Assembly: GCA_024516155.1 (NCBI GenBank)
Contig: JAJJXM010000166.1
Coordinates: forward strand, 1-25,749
Direction of reading: 5' to 3'
DNA: 25,749 nt
Source: Pyronema omphalodes
Taxonomy: Eukaryota; Ascomycota; Pezizomycetes; Pezizales; Pyronemataceae
Shown here piece by piece: positions 10,760-20,806 of the stretch. Position 1 is the first letter of the stretch, and each line of letters opens with the position of its first letter. The notes under the pieces were generated by a model, which had not been told where the DNA came from, searched no databases, and worked only from the letters and a program-made list of their open reading frames with translations. A program made the position numbers and the translations under genes.

Positions 10760-12454
10760 TTAGAACTGAAAGTTGAATCCACCTCCACTGAAGGGGTTAC
10801 CACCCGGCTGTCTGAACATAAACTGCTGTTGACCACCAAAGTGTGCAAATGGATTTCCACCGTGATGGAAGGGATTCTGCTGCTCCTGGCTGTTGGGGTC
10901 ATCGCCATTATCGAAACGTTCTTTCAACTCAGGATTCGACAAAACTTCATATGCCTCATTGATTTGGCTCATCTTAGTTTGAATCTGCTCAGGAGTCATG
11001 TCTCCTCTGTATTTATCTGGGTGATACTGCTTGGTCAATTTTCTGTATGCCTTCTTGATTTCGCGTTCGTTGGCATCTCGTGATAAACCAAGGACCTTGT
11101 AGTAATCTTTCGTCTTGGACTGGCGAAGTCGTTTCTGTGCCTCATTTAATTTGTTGTTAATCCTGGAGTCTCTGGCAGCACCGTCGACCTCCTCGCGGGC
11201 CTTTTCTAATAATCGGATAGCCTCTTCGAAAGACTCTGCCTCCAGCAAACTCGATGCCTTGAAGACGATAGCGGGAATTGACGATGGGTTCAACCGAAAA
11301 GCCTCCTCACAGTGTTTCTTTGCTTTTTCTGGTTTTTTCATCTACGGTAAAGATTAGCATCTAAACGGTCGATCACCATAGCTCCAGATCTCGCTTACCT
11401 CGACAAAGTTATTGCAAATCATATCCTGCAGATCTCCCATAAGAGTCTGGGGGCTCTTGTCATTCAAACACCGTCCTTCATAAGCTCGTCCAAATCCGCC
11501 TTGACATCATCAAGAATACCGGTGTCTTCCCCATCACCCAACAAGACCTTATTGGCACTATTCCACATACGCTGTTCCCGGGACTTTCGTGCTTTACCAA
11601 TTGCCTTCTCAGTATTCTTGATGCGTCTAAGGAGCTTGGAGCAGCTCTTAGAATCGGGATCGGAGTGTAGACACTTCCTCAATTGAGCGGTAGACTTGTC
11701 GAAATCATTCAAAGACCAGTAAAGAATATTTGCAATCTGCAAATGGGGGTCAGTATTACCCGGGTTAAGCTGAGCAACATGCCTACAATCTCCATTAGCA
11801 CTCGCTCGTTCATTCCAATATTATTCTCTCCGCGCACACGCAGAATCCCGCGCAACTTCAGGAGTGTCAAGTGTGAATACTCACATCAAATCCCCCACCG
11901 CCTCAGGCAGGTCTCCCTTCATCACCTACACTTCGCTCTACTCTGTCTCAACTCCAACACCTGACTTCCGACGGCAATGGCAATTCCCGCCTGTTCCACC
12001 ACGTTTCCCAATCCCCCCTTGCCTCCGCCTCTTTCACCAACTCCGCCGCTGTCTCCGCCCTCTCAACCTCCTCTCTTTCCTGTTCCTTTCCACCCTTACT
12101 ATAATCCTCCTTCGCCTTCTTCCACTCCCCAGTCTTCGCCTTCAACCCAGCCCGTTGAAGGAACGCAGCCTTGAAATCTGGCTTAAGCTCCAGAACTGCA
12201 TCAAAGTCCGCAGAAGCTTGCGACGATCGTCCAAGAGATAAATAAGTTGCTCCACGCTTAAATAACGTCAGGTAATTAGAAGGATCCTTTGCAACAGCGG
12301 CGTCGAAATGACTCAGAGCGCCGTGTTTGTCGCCTTGAGCTAAGAGAGCATCTGCGGAGGCGAGAAGCGAGGAGACGGGGAGATTACTATCGGGATTGGC
12401 GAGGGTGGTGGTGAGAAGTAGAGCTGCGCTTAGGAGCGGTTTGAAGAGGACCAT
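10760..12454 (-). CDS. ER-type TPR and J-domain co-chaperone (P58IPK/DNAJC3-like)
   Basis: Co-chaperone predicted to bind unfolded clients through TPR repeats and to stimulate an ER-lumen Hsp70 (BiP) through its J domain. The start at 12452-12454 opens with a signal peptide ([19 protein letters not shown], cleavage near ANP). TPR helices follow ([38 protein letters not shown] and others) through about 11100. The J domain lies near 10860-11080 with [12 protein letters not shown], the HPD motif in [10 protein letters not shown], and [12 protein letters not shown]. The protein ends in a Gly/Phe/Gln-rich tail with no HDEL-type signal, as is usual for this family. Inferred introns are 11783-11884 and 11342-11398. 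One-base breaks appear at about 11996-12003, 11921-11928 and 11467-11473. Each is bridged by continuing conserved TPR sequence. The last exon (10760-11341) is intact. Family assignment is secure; the role in ER stress is inferred from homologues. Confidence 0.92.
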
Positions 12455-13093
12455 GGTGACGGTCGAGCTCTGGGTTGGTGGGGTATGTAGTGAGTGTAAA
12501 GTCTAGCTTTTCTTTTTTTAATTTATAAATGACGTTGAAGATGGTTGATGGTTGAAGAAAATATGAATTGGGGGGTTGATGTTTGGTAGCTTGATGTTGT
12601 TCTGGTGGGTTGTTGAAATTGAAGGTACTGTAGACTGACTGACTGACTGACTGACTGTTTACACGGTGTCGCTTTGCAGCTGTTGGTTGTTTCGAATATA
12701 AATACCTAACGGAAGATGGAGGGGAGAGTTTACCAGGTGTCCTTTTAGTCGAGACAGCTTTGGTGCAGCCACCCATTAGCGTGCAGGACAGGGTACAGTA
12801 GTCACATATTGGAGCTATTTGAAGCTAAGGATGGTTTATGTAATCAGAATATCCGGGGTATGGTGTCACCAGTCACCAGTGACCCACGACTGTTCATAGC
12901 TCCTGGGGGCCGTCGCGGCGTCGAATCTCCATCCGATCTTCGAAGCTAGCGTGAGTTTATAGGCTGGTAGCCGTATGTAGGGCCAGCTACCGTTTAGTTT
13001 CAACTACATACCCACCTACAAGAACCGCGTCCGGCTACCAGCTCTCCTCGTCCGCAAGCTAGCTCCCTCCTCCTCCGGTTCGGCCTCACCAAC
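12455..13093. promoter_or_regulatory. divergent upstream region shared by the J-domain and HAUS1-like genes
   Basis: The J-domain gene starts at 12454 on the minus strand and the HAUS1-like gene at 13094 on the plus strand, so these 639 bp should carry both promoters. A CTGA tetranucleotide microsatellite lies at about 12632-12658. I do not see a clear TATA box or an element I can name with confidence. Confidence 0.55.
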
Positions 13094-14080
13094 ATGGCAG
13101 ATTTCACCAGCATATGGTCCCCCGCAAAAGTCTTCAGTCCCACAGTCGCCCGACAACAATCCCAGCAGCTCCGAGAATGGCAATATATCGATAACTTCCT
13201 TGCCTCCAAGTTTCATCCGAACCCGGTTCCTCCCTTCGAACGCAATGCAGATACTTTAAAAGCTTTGATGGCGCTGTCTTCTACAAATGAGTCGGCGGAC
13301 GAAAGCCGTAGCTTGGAGATTAGGGTTAAGGAAAAGGCGTTGGATGAGTTAAAGAAACGAGAAGCTGCGGAGGAGGAGAAACGACGGGGGAAGGGGAGCC
13401 GTTACTTATTGGCGTGGAGGAGAATTTAAACAAGTGATGGGAGAAGATGTTTAAACAGTGTGGCGTTGCTATCAGTAGCACTCGGTAGTGGGGGTGTAGA
13501 AGAAGGAAGGTAAGCTACATACATTATCAATTCCAGTCTAAGAAGCGCAGATGGATAGGAATGAGGGTACGGAGGTATTATAAAAAGCATCCACTAACCA
13601 CAAAACCAACAGGATCGCAAACCATCTCCTAGACCTCTCTATCCAAGAAACCTCTCTCTCCCTACAATCCACCCGTATTGAAGCTCTTCACACCCGGCTG
13701 CTAGGCGAACTCTCCAGTCTCCGTGAAATCCTCAGGGATCTCAACACCAACCCCATCCACACGCTTCCTGCCGATATCAATAACAGAATACAGAATGGTC
13801 ACGGACGACTAGGCATTTAAGTAATAAAATGGAGGACTATAAAGCGCGGTTACAGACGGTTGAACAGAAACCTGGATTAACGGTGCCGGAGCTTATTGAG
13901 AAGGAGAAGGAGGTTTGGCTCTTAAGGAATTGGTACTGGATCTTGAGGGACAGGCGAAGGGGCCAGGGTTTGCCGCCGGAGAAGGATTTGGCTAGGGTTG
14001 AGGTGGAGAGGGTGCAGGCGGAGTTGGAGGAGTTGGAGAGGTTAGAGAGGGGTTGTATGATACCATGGTGGTGGAGGTGA
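13094..14080 (+). CDS. HAUS1-like augmin complex subunit
   Basis: Predicted augmin subunit, which helps recruit gamma-tubulin to spindle microtubules for branched nucleation. The N terminus resembles fungal HAUS1: FSPTVARQQSQQLREWQYID, then FLASKF, PPFERNADTLKALMALSS and a Glu/Lys-rich helix. After a frame break the text resumes as LIGVEENL and CLNSVALLSVALGSGG. An intron at 13510-13612 (GTAAGC donor, CCACTAACCAC branch region) leads to a coiled-coil half: IANHLLDLSIQETSLSLQS, HLSNKMEDYKARLQTVEQ, LTVPELIEKEKEVW and GLPPEKDLARVEVERVQ. This fits the size (about 300 residues) and largely coiled-coil layout of the family. Breaks occur near 13400, 13436, 13797, 13920 and 13968. The last two cancel, so the open frame between them encodes a wrong segment. 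The exact 3' end is uncertain because another shift is likely near 14055. Other coiled-coil proteins could mimic the second half, but the N-terminal motif is distinctive. Confidence 0.72.
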
Positions 14081-14451
14081 TGAGGTGGGGAGATGATAAA
14101 GATAATGAAAAGGCGATGAAGTATACCGCAAGCACAGAAGTTATTCTCAAACTCATTACATCAAAACAAATGAATTATTGCATATCCGAATAACCCCATA
14201 TCCCAATAACCAAACCCAAATGAAGAAACAAATTCAGATACAAGAAGCGAAGCAGCGAAGTAGCGAAGAAGCGAAGTAGCTATTGTAATTCCAGCGGTGA
14301 TCTCAACTACCGCAATCCCACGGACCACGGGATTCAAGTTAAAATACACTACATAGCGCAACCCAAACTGCCTGTATATCTATTATCATCACACCGTAGA
14401 CACCGTAGACACCGTATAAAACATCCGTAACATCCCCCATCCCCCCCCCCC

Positions 14452-14489
<38 letters not shown>

Positions 14490-15025
14490 TCCTTCACTCC
14501 GGACAACTTCAGAAACTGATTCCCATCGCTTCTCTGAAAATTGGTAGACGGTTAAGGCAACCGTCTTTCAATGAGTACCATATATCCTCTGTAATCCCAT
14601 GAGCCAGCACCCACGTCATCTCAGCGAATCCTCATCTCCTCAGCGAATGCATCCCATACCCCCCCGGCTACTCCTATAAAAATCTGTGTGGTATATGGTG
14701 TATGATATAATCTCAATTTTTTTTTCTTCTCTCTTTGTTTTTGTTTTTTTTTAAAAATACAAACCAGAAGAGTAGCTCCAAACATATAAAAAAAACAAAA
14801 AACACAAAAAACACAAAAAACACATACATATAAAAAAACTTTACTCCCCCTCCCCTCACCCACCCATCCCCATCCCCATCCCCATCCCCCCATCTCCCAC
14901 CCTCCCCACCCCCCACCTCCCATCCTCCCTCTCCATCCCCATCCCATCCGCATCCGCTCTCCCCATCACCCACCCCCCACCCCCGCGCAACTTCCCCTTC
15001 CACTACTTCTCTGGTTTACACTCAT
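14081..15025. other. convergent intergenic region with C-rich low-complexity tracts
   Basis: This stretch lies between the converging 3' ends of the HAUS1-like gene and the dehydrogenase gene. It holds a GAAGCGAAGTAGC-type repeat at about 14236-14281, a CACCGTAGA triplet repeat at about 14391-14416, a very long C run (14441-14486, interrupted once by GG) and CCCCAT-type tracts at about 14868-14990. The Gly/Trp-rich open frames on the minus strand at 14621-15003 are products of these tracts. No gene is supportable. Confidence 0.6.
14441..14486. repeat. long poly-C tract
   Basis: Eleven C, then GG, then 33 C in a row. It is the longest homopolymer in the window. Two smaller relatives are the 15-C run at 15469-15483 and the 13-G run at 5849-5861. 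Runs of this length are unstable in replication and are hard to count in any sequencing chemistry, so the exact length is unreliable. Confidence 0.95.
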
Positions 15026-16496
15026 TCAAGCACTCTCCCTTTTCTGCAAATCAAGTAAATTCTGAATGGTAGTATGCGCAATACTCAATAACGCTTCTTC
15101 TGTAAGGAAAGCTTGGTGTCCCACTATTTGTTCGAGGTTAGCATCAGTATCAGTATCCGTATCCCCTATCTATCTAACCAACCGCCAGTATCTATCTAAC
15201 CAACCGCCAGTATCTGCACTTCTCATTGGCTGATGAAGTAGTCTATGAAGCAACTTATGAACCATCTATGAAACCAACATACCTGACAAAAACATTATAA
15301 AACGACAACAACCTAGCAAATTATCATCATGAATAATTTTGGAACTAGAATCCGCAAAGAAGTATGCACTTTCATTTTCGTAGACGTCGAGACCCCGGCT
15401 CCTATGGCCTGTTTTCAGAGCCCTGGTTTATGGGAATTATCATCAGCATTGATATCTTAACCAGAACACCCCCCCCCCCCCCCAGAACCCCCCTTATTGA
15501 TCACCTACCAAATAAGATCCACCGTATCAACCAGCCCACCTCTTGAAGTATTAACCAACCAGCTCCCTTCTTCATCTGCGTCAACCTCTCCCTATTAATC
15601 ATATGCCTAGTTCCATTTTCGCCCTCTGTAAGCGGACAATGCAACGAGACCACATCCGCCTCTTCCAGCAACTCTCTTAGAGTTTCAGTATACTGGATGC
15701 CATATTCCCTAGCCGTTTCCTCATTTCTATATAAATCATACGCCAAAACTTTACATCCAAATCCCTTGGCAAGAATTTTTCCCGTAAGTAAACCAATTTT
15801 TCCAGTTCCGATGATCCCGATGACTTTGGAGGAAAGGTTAAAGCCGGTTAAACCGTCGAGAAGAAAGTTACCTTCACGAACTCGGAGTACGATTTGTGGT
15901 ATTTGCGGATTATGGTTAGCATCATACCCACGGCGAATTCGGCGACGGAGACGGGGAGTAGGCGGGGACCCGAACGACCTGGAGACCCAGAGATGAGGCA
16001 TGCTGGAGATCGATGTTGTTGAAACCGGCGCAGCGGAGCGCGATGTATTTCTATATACAGACAGAGTATGTTAGCGATGCGATGGTAATGATGGTAGAAA
16101 AAGGAAAAACTTACAACACCGATATCTTTCAAACTCCAAGAACTTCCTCATCACATTGGTCGTTGACGAATATACAAACCGCCTCGTGATCTGCGGCTAA
16201 TATGGCGGTTTTGGCGTCTAGTCGTGCGTCCAGATAGGTGAATTCTATCTTCCCTAAATCGTTGGCTGATTCAAAGGAATCTTTGTCGTACTGTGTAGGA
16301 GCGGTTTGGTTAGTTGGTGTTTGTGATGGTTTTTGGAAGTATATAAATAGGATGAGATATAGATGGGATGGTTGATAGGGTGTGATAGGGTGTGATAGGA
16401 TGTGATAGGATGTGATAGGATGTGATGGGATGACATGATGGCATATGATGGCATATGATGACATACCTTCTTAGCACCGAATACTGCGACCTTCAT
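15026..16496 (-). CDS. D-isomer-specific 2-hydroxyacid dehydrogenase (D-lactate dehydrogenase-like)
   Basis: NAD-dependent enzyme of the D-LDH branch of the 2-hydroxyacid dehydrogenases, interconverting pyruvate and D-lactate or a similar pair; the substrate is inferred. The start [10 protein letters not shown] (16496) is split by an intron after codon 10. The next exons give [26 protein letters not shown], a helix with [14 protein letters not shown], then [14 protein letters not shown] and the Rossmann motif GIIGTGKIG (about 15790-15815). The catalytic Arg is in NTSRGG (about 15545), the Glu in GLDVYENE (about 15375-15395) and the His in GHQAF (about 15110). The stop TGA is 15026-15028. Inferred introns are 16291-16466, 16051-16114, 15423-15508 and 15124-15282; three of them contain repeats or a homopolymer. 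Frame breaks lie near 16130, 15950, 15880, 15560, 15395 and 15122. All three catalytic residues are recoverable in some frame, so the gene was functional before any breakage or is functional and misread. Confidence 0.9.
15167..15210. repeat. exact 22-bp tandem duplication in the last intron of the dehydrogenase gene
   Basis: The unit TATCTATCTAACCAACCGCC plus AG occurs twice, end to end, at 15167-15188 and 15189-15210, with no mismatch. It lies in the inferred intron 15124-15282. Exact identity suggests a recent slippage or duplication event. Confidence 0.85.
15469..15483. repeat. 15-C run in a dehydrogenase intron
   Basis: Fifteen consecutive C on the plus strand, hence G in the transcript, lie inside the inferred intron 15423-15508, close to its 5' splice site at 15508. 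Confidence 0.9.
16374..16461. repeat. minisatellite inside intron 1 of the dehydrogenase gene
   Basis: The first intron (16291-16466) contains about six 10-bp units of the type GTGATAGGAT/GTGATAGGGT followed by GATGGCATAT units. The array ends just inside the 5' splice site of the minus-strand gene and makes up nearly half of the intron. It is the reason a Ser/His/Pro-rich open frame appears on the minus strand here. Confidence 0.85.
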
Positions 16497-17049
16497 TTTT
16501 TTATTTGTTTCGAGGTATTATTTCTTACTGACGAAGGAATTAATTAATACTGAAGTTAATTTTAATCGATATTGATAATGCAATTCAACGCAATCAATAT
16601 TATCGTTAACGATGTTGTTGTTGTTGTTATTGTTGTTGATGATGAATTATCCTCTAGAAATTTTCTCACCTCCCAGAAGATATAACGCAATATATAAATA
16701 TCTCTGATAATTCCAAGCCGTCCGCATCACATCGCACCATTTTCTCCGTCATGCTCCGCTATGCTCCGTTATGTATGTTTGCTTATTCCTTCGCTTGTTT
16801 CCACCATACATGTGACGCCTATGTATGCTGATGATGATTTTCGCGATGTGTCTAGAAGTGGCAGTGGCGAAGGCGAAGGCGGGGACAGGGCGAAGGCGGG
16901 GCAATTCGTAACGACAGCGGCGTCACGGCGTCATGGCGTCACGGTTGAAGGTTCAACCAAAGCCAAAGCCAAAGCCACAGCCATAAAACCCTTGTAAATA
17001 CATACACGACTATACATAGAATCTCTAGATAAGACCGACCAGTAAACGA

Positions 17050-17155
17050 TTGTAATAGCAATAGCAATGGTAATGACAATGGTAATGGTAATGGTAATGG
17101 TAATGGTAATGGTAATGGTAATGTAATGGTAATGGTAATGGTAATGGTATGGTAA
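17050..17155. repeat. GGTAAT hexanucleotide array
   Basis: About 15 copies of a TAATGG/GGTAAT hexamer with a few one-base slips; a short outlier block sits at about 17206-17226. The minus-strand Tyr/His-rich open frame at this place is the translated repeat and not a gene. Confidence 0.93.
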
Positions 17156-17391
17156 GAGAAAGAAAATGATAATGATAAAGACTAGTCCAGAAAATTATGT
17201 ATAGCAATGACAATGGTAATGGTTAGTGGTAAGAGAAAACAAAAATCTTCCGATCATCAGTCCACGGAAGCCGAAAGGTCCATGATGAAAGTTCCAAGAT
17301 CTGGGCTTGCATCGTGCATTGCGTTCGTATTTCGTGCTTTATGTGTTGTTTGTGTTGCGCATCGCCGGGCCCTTATGTAGAACCCTTGGAA

Positions 17392-17535
17392 CCTATCAAT
17401 CCCATCAATCCCATCAATCCCATCATCCCATCAATCCCATCAATCCCATCATCCTATCAATCCCATCAATCCTCCTATCCATCCCATCAATCCCATCAAA
17501 CCCATCAAGCCATCAGCCCATCATAATCAATCCCC
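17392..17535. repeat. CCCATCAAT minisatellite
   Basis: Roughly fifteen 9-bp units of CCCATCAAT with variants (CATCAT, CCTCCTAT, CCCATCAAA). The Ser/His/Pro/Ile-rich open frames on the plus strand are produced by the repeat. Confidence 0.93.
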
Positions 17536-19091
17536 TAAGAGTGCGCTTTACGGCCTATGATCCTCTTATGATTCGTTCCCGAAAACTGGCTTCCGTAGCT
17601 GAGGTTCGTAGGTTCGTAGGTTCGTAGGTTCAGTTTTAAACCAATGCGCGTGGGAAACAGCGGAACTCTTTCAATCCAGCAAATATCGACTTCTTATTCG
17701 TTTCCGAGGGTTTGCTCCCATGGTTCTGTTCTGGGCACCTGGCACCTGGCACCATATTTTTTTAAAATCTCGTATGTATGCAGAAAAATTAAGTTTATAC
17801 AATGCGCGTGGATGCTCGTGGATACTCGTGGAATGCTCGTGGTAATCAGTTGAGAAACATCCGGAAAACAGGTGATTGTTATGTACTCATGGATTGTGTG
17901 GCGTGTGGCGTGCGTATCATCATAGCATAAACACCTGTCAATGGATGTAGAAGTGGCGTGGTATGTTGAGACGTGTTGATATGTAATGAGATGAGTATAG
18001 GAATGATAGGATGGGATGGGAGTGGATGGGATGGATATAAAAATAAGCATACATAACCATAAGTACAAACGAAACTCAATGACACTGGGTGTGCATTTTT
18101 CCTCCGCACGAAAAGTATACATGCTCTTGTACGTATAACTCCTGCCCATCCGGCATACATACAGTATTAGTAATATTCTTTACTGTATTATAAACACAAC
18201 CCCCAACACAAAAAAATGAAATAAACACCATTATCATAGTTCCTATCATTTATCTATCTCGCTTCTTTCCCTCGATGTGTTGATGTACATATCTTATCAA
18301 TTACTCTCTGATCACCCGGTTGTTAATAAGGGCCCTAAACCTCAGGGCCACAACAAACCCCAAACCCCAAATCCCAAGCGAAACCTAACACCCTGACCCT
18401 GGAATTTGTACATATATAAGTACATACCTAGCTTCTAACTTCTAACTTCTAACTTTAAGCGAAATTTAAGATATAAAATATCTATAAAAAATACAAAAAA
18501 TACCGTCGAAGCTGGCATCGTTGGTCGTTGATCATTGGTCATCAGAACAAGTATACATACATACATACCGGAGGAAACATGTCTGTATGTCTGTAATGGT
18601 GTCATACAGAGTTTCCTTATCGTTCGGCTTAGCCCACCCTATAGCCGGATGAGCCCCAACTAAAACCCGCCGTAGAGTCTGATCGATAGCATAGGATATT
18701 CAAGAGAAGGGGATGAATAGATGATTGGAAATATATACTTTGGGTAGCGTAGTAGCATAGTAGTACTGTAGTAGGGTAGGCTTTGGATACCAGATAGAGA
18801 CAGCAGATAGAGACAGAGACAGCAGACAGAGACACAGGCGGGGGATATACACAGCGATAACAGCAGATATAAACAGCAGCGATAAACAACAACAACAACG
18901 ATAGCGATGAGGTCTAGCGTACATACATACATAAAGGTTACTGTATGCAACTGTAAGTTTGTAACGATTACTGGACGATTACTTACAGTGCGAACTCAGG
19001 GTAGCATAGACTCTACATAAATCAACAAAAGTAAAGCGCGTGATACTTGTTAAGGTATGGTATTGGTATTAGTATATTCCTGAGTATTTTC

Positions 19092-19173
19092 AGTGTTCCT
19101 AGGTTGAGTGTTCCTAGGTTGAGTGTCCTAGGTTGAGTGTTCCTAGGTTGGGTGTTCCTAGGTTGAGTGTTCC
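19092..19173. repeat. 15-bp minisatellite (TTCCTAGGTTGAGTG)
   Basis: Five to six tandem copies of TTCCTAGGTTGAGTG, one copy shortened by one base and one with GGGTG in place of GAGTG. The unit contains an AvrII-type CCTAGG palindrome. No coding role is apparent. Confidence 0.9.
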
Positions 19174-20806
19174 TCATGTTCCCGAGCTTGTTCCTGAGTT
19201 AAAGTGTTCCTGCAGATTTATGCAGCTGAAAATGCAGCTGAAAATGTATGTATGGGTACAACATGTAAAAAATGACAATGACGATGATGACGATGATGAC
19301 GATGAGTTCTATGTAGATACTGTATGACTCTAAAGTTTAAGGCGCACTGTTGGAAGGAAGGAAGGAAGGAAGGAGGGGAGTGACTCCTCACTCGGATTAT
19401 GCGGTCCCTAGTCCATAGATATGGCTCGGCTCGGCTTGGATCATGTGCAGGAATATGTAGGAACGATGACGAAGGTGCGGTGTTTATAAGTACAGTCGAA
19501 CTGTACATAGAGTCATCGGAGAAGGGCCGCTAGTTAAGCTGGTGATGCTGGTGACGGTGATAGTGATGCGGAGAATATGGAGAAATAAATACTGAGAAAT
19601 AAAAGGAAAAAAATAAATAAAAATCACCACTTTTACATGCTGGGGGTTTTTTGGTCCTGCGGTGAATGAGTGGGAAAAGTCGGAGCGTTTTTTTTCGGGA
19701 TGTTTGAGAGGAGGGGTACGGAATGGCCTGTTGCATGTTGAGTCACTTGCGGTAACTCCGAATATTGGGCCGGTTTTGATCTTTTTGTTTGGATGGTCTG
19801 GGGATTGAAATATGGGCTGTGTATATACGGGCTGTTATCGGATACGTAGCGGCAATCGTAGGTAAAATAGGAGGATTATTAGAATTTATTTTTATCAAGG
19901 CTTTGAGGAAGGAAGGAAAGATACATAGACATCCGTAGTGGCTGTAGAAACTGCATCTATCCACAAAAAAGGAGTGATGCTTCATGACGGGGGTTCTGTA
20001 AATCCTACATATCCGCACGGTAACTTTAATTCTATTTTGCGTCTATTGACAACTGTATGTAACCTCTGCAACTCTATTTCTAATCCAAATAGCATCGTGA
20101 TACATTAAACGGGAGGTGGGCGCTGGACATGCACTTGCACAATTCACGCGCACCTCGTCATCGTCTTGATCTGTCATCCGTGATAAGGACAGCCAGAGAC
20201 AGCCAGACAGACAGACAGCCTTTCCGGCAACATCCTTCTCCGCACACAAAAACCTCCGATCTCCACGGATAATCATATTCCGTTCCTGAATTTTTCTTTT
20301 TTCATCGAGTTTCCCCTCTCTCAGCCTCAGCCTCAACATTTCCCACCGAATCACGTCGTTCGTTGCTCAACACGAGCCAGTCCAGCAGCTCTCCACGCAT
20401 CCCTTGAGACACCATTACACTCTACATACACCCACACTACATAGTCGTCTGGTTCATAACGCAACTACAACCAGCACTAAACCCAACAAGCAAGCTCCCG
20501 ACCGACCACCTGAGCTTCCGTACACATCCTGGAACGATAGCTATTAGCAAGCCTAGCAAGTTACATAGTTCCATACAGACCATACCATACAAGAGCTCTC
20601 TCTTCTCTCTTGAAGCACGCACGCAAACACACACATCTACACTTACAGGACCTGTCATCACCAGCGCGCGCAACAGCGACCGAACAAACAAGCGACTCTC
20701 CTCCATAACCACCGTCACCGTCACCGTTTCCGTATCGCGCTCCTCAACAGTCCCTCACTTCAACCTATCCTATCCATATCTAATCTACATACCCAGCGCG
20801 CAAGGA

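Larger units (their letters stand above)
16497..20806. other. 4.3-kb gene-free region rich in simple repeats
   Basis: No open frame longer than about 150 codons and none with a recognisable domain occurs between the dehydrogenase start and the ATG26 start. The sequence carries a GTT/TTG run near 16611-16640, GGTAAT units at 17050-17155, CCCATCAAT units at 17392-17535, GTAGGTTC units near 17600-17632, CATA runs near 18552-18568 and 18920-18932, a 15-bp minisatellite at 19092-19173, and GGAA repeats near 19354-19372. The last 450 bp (20350-20806) are pyrimidine-rich, like fungal promoters and 5' UTRs, and probably serve ATG26. The dehydrogenase promoter should lie just above 16497. I see no transposon ends or polymerase fragments. 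Confidence 0.6.

Noticed and set aside
14621..15003. Gly/Trp-rich minus-strand open frames
   Set aside because: They follow CCCCAT-type tracts and A/T runs, with no conserved protein text, between two convergent genes.
17025..18160. His/Tyr- and Ser/His/Pro-rich open frames
   Set aside because: They are produced by hexamer and 9-bp repeats and by low-complexity DNA; no domain and no splice structure.
18320..18405. Telomere-like CCCTAAA/CCCCAAA sequence
   Set aside because: Only isolated variants such as CCCTAAACC, CCCCAAACCCC and CCTAACACCC occur, with no tandem TTAGGG array, and genes lie on both sides.
20437..20724. 95-codon minus-strand open frame before ATG26
   Set aside because: It opposes the pyrimidine-rich leader of ATG26 and has no recognisable domain.
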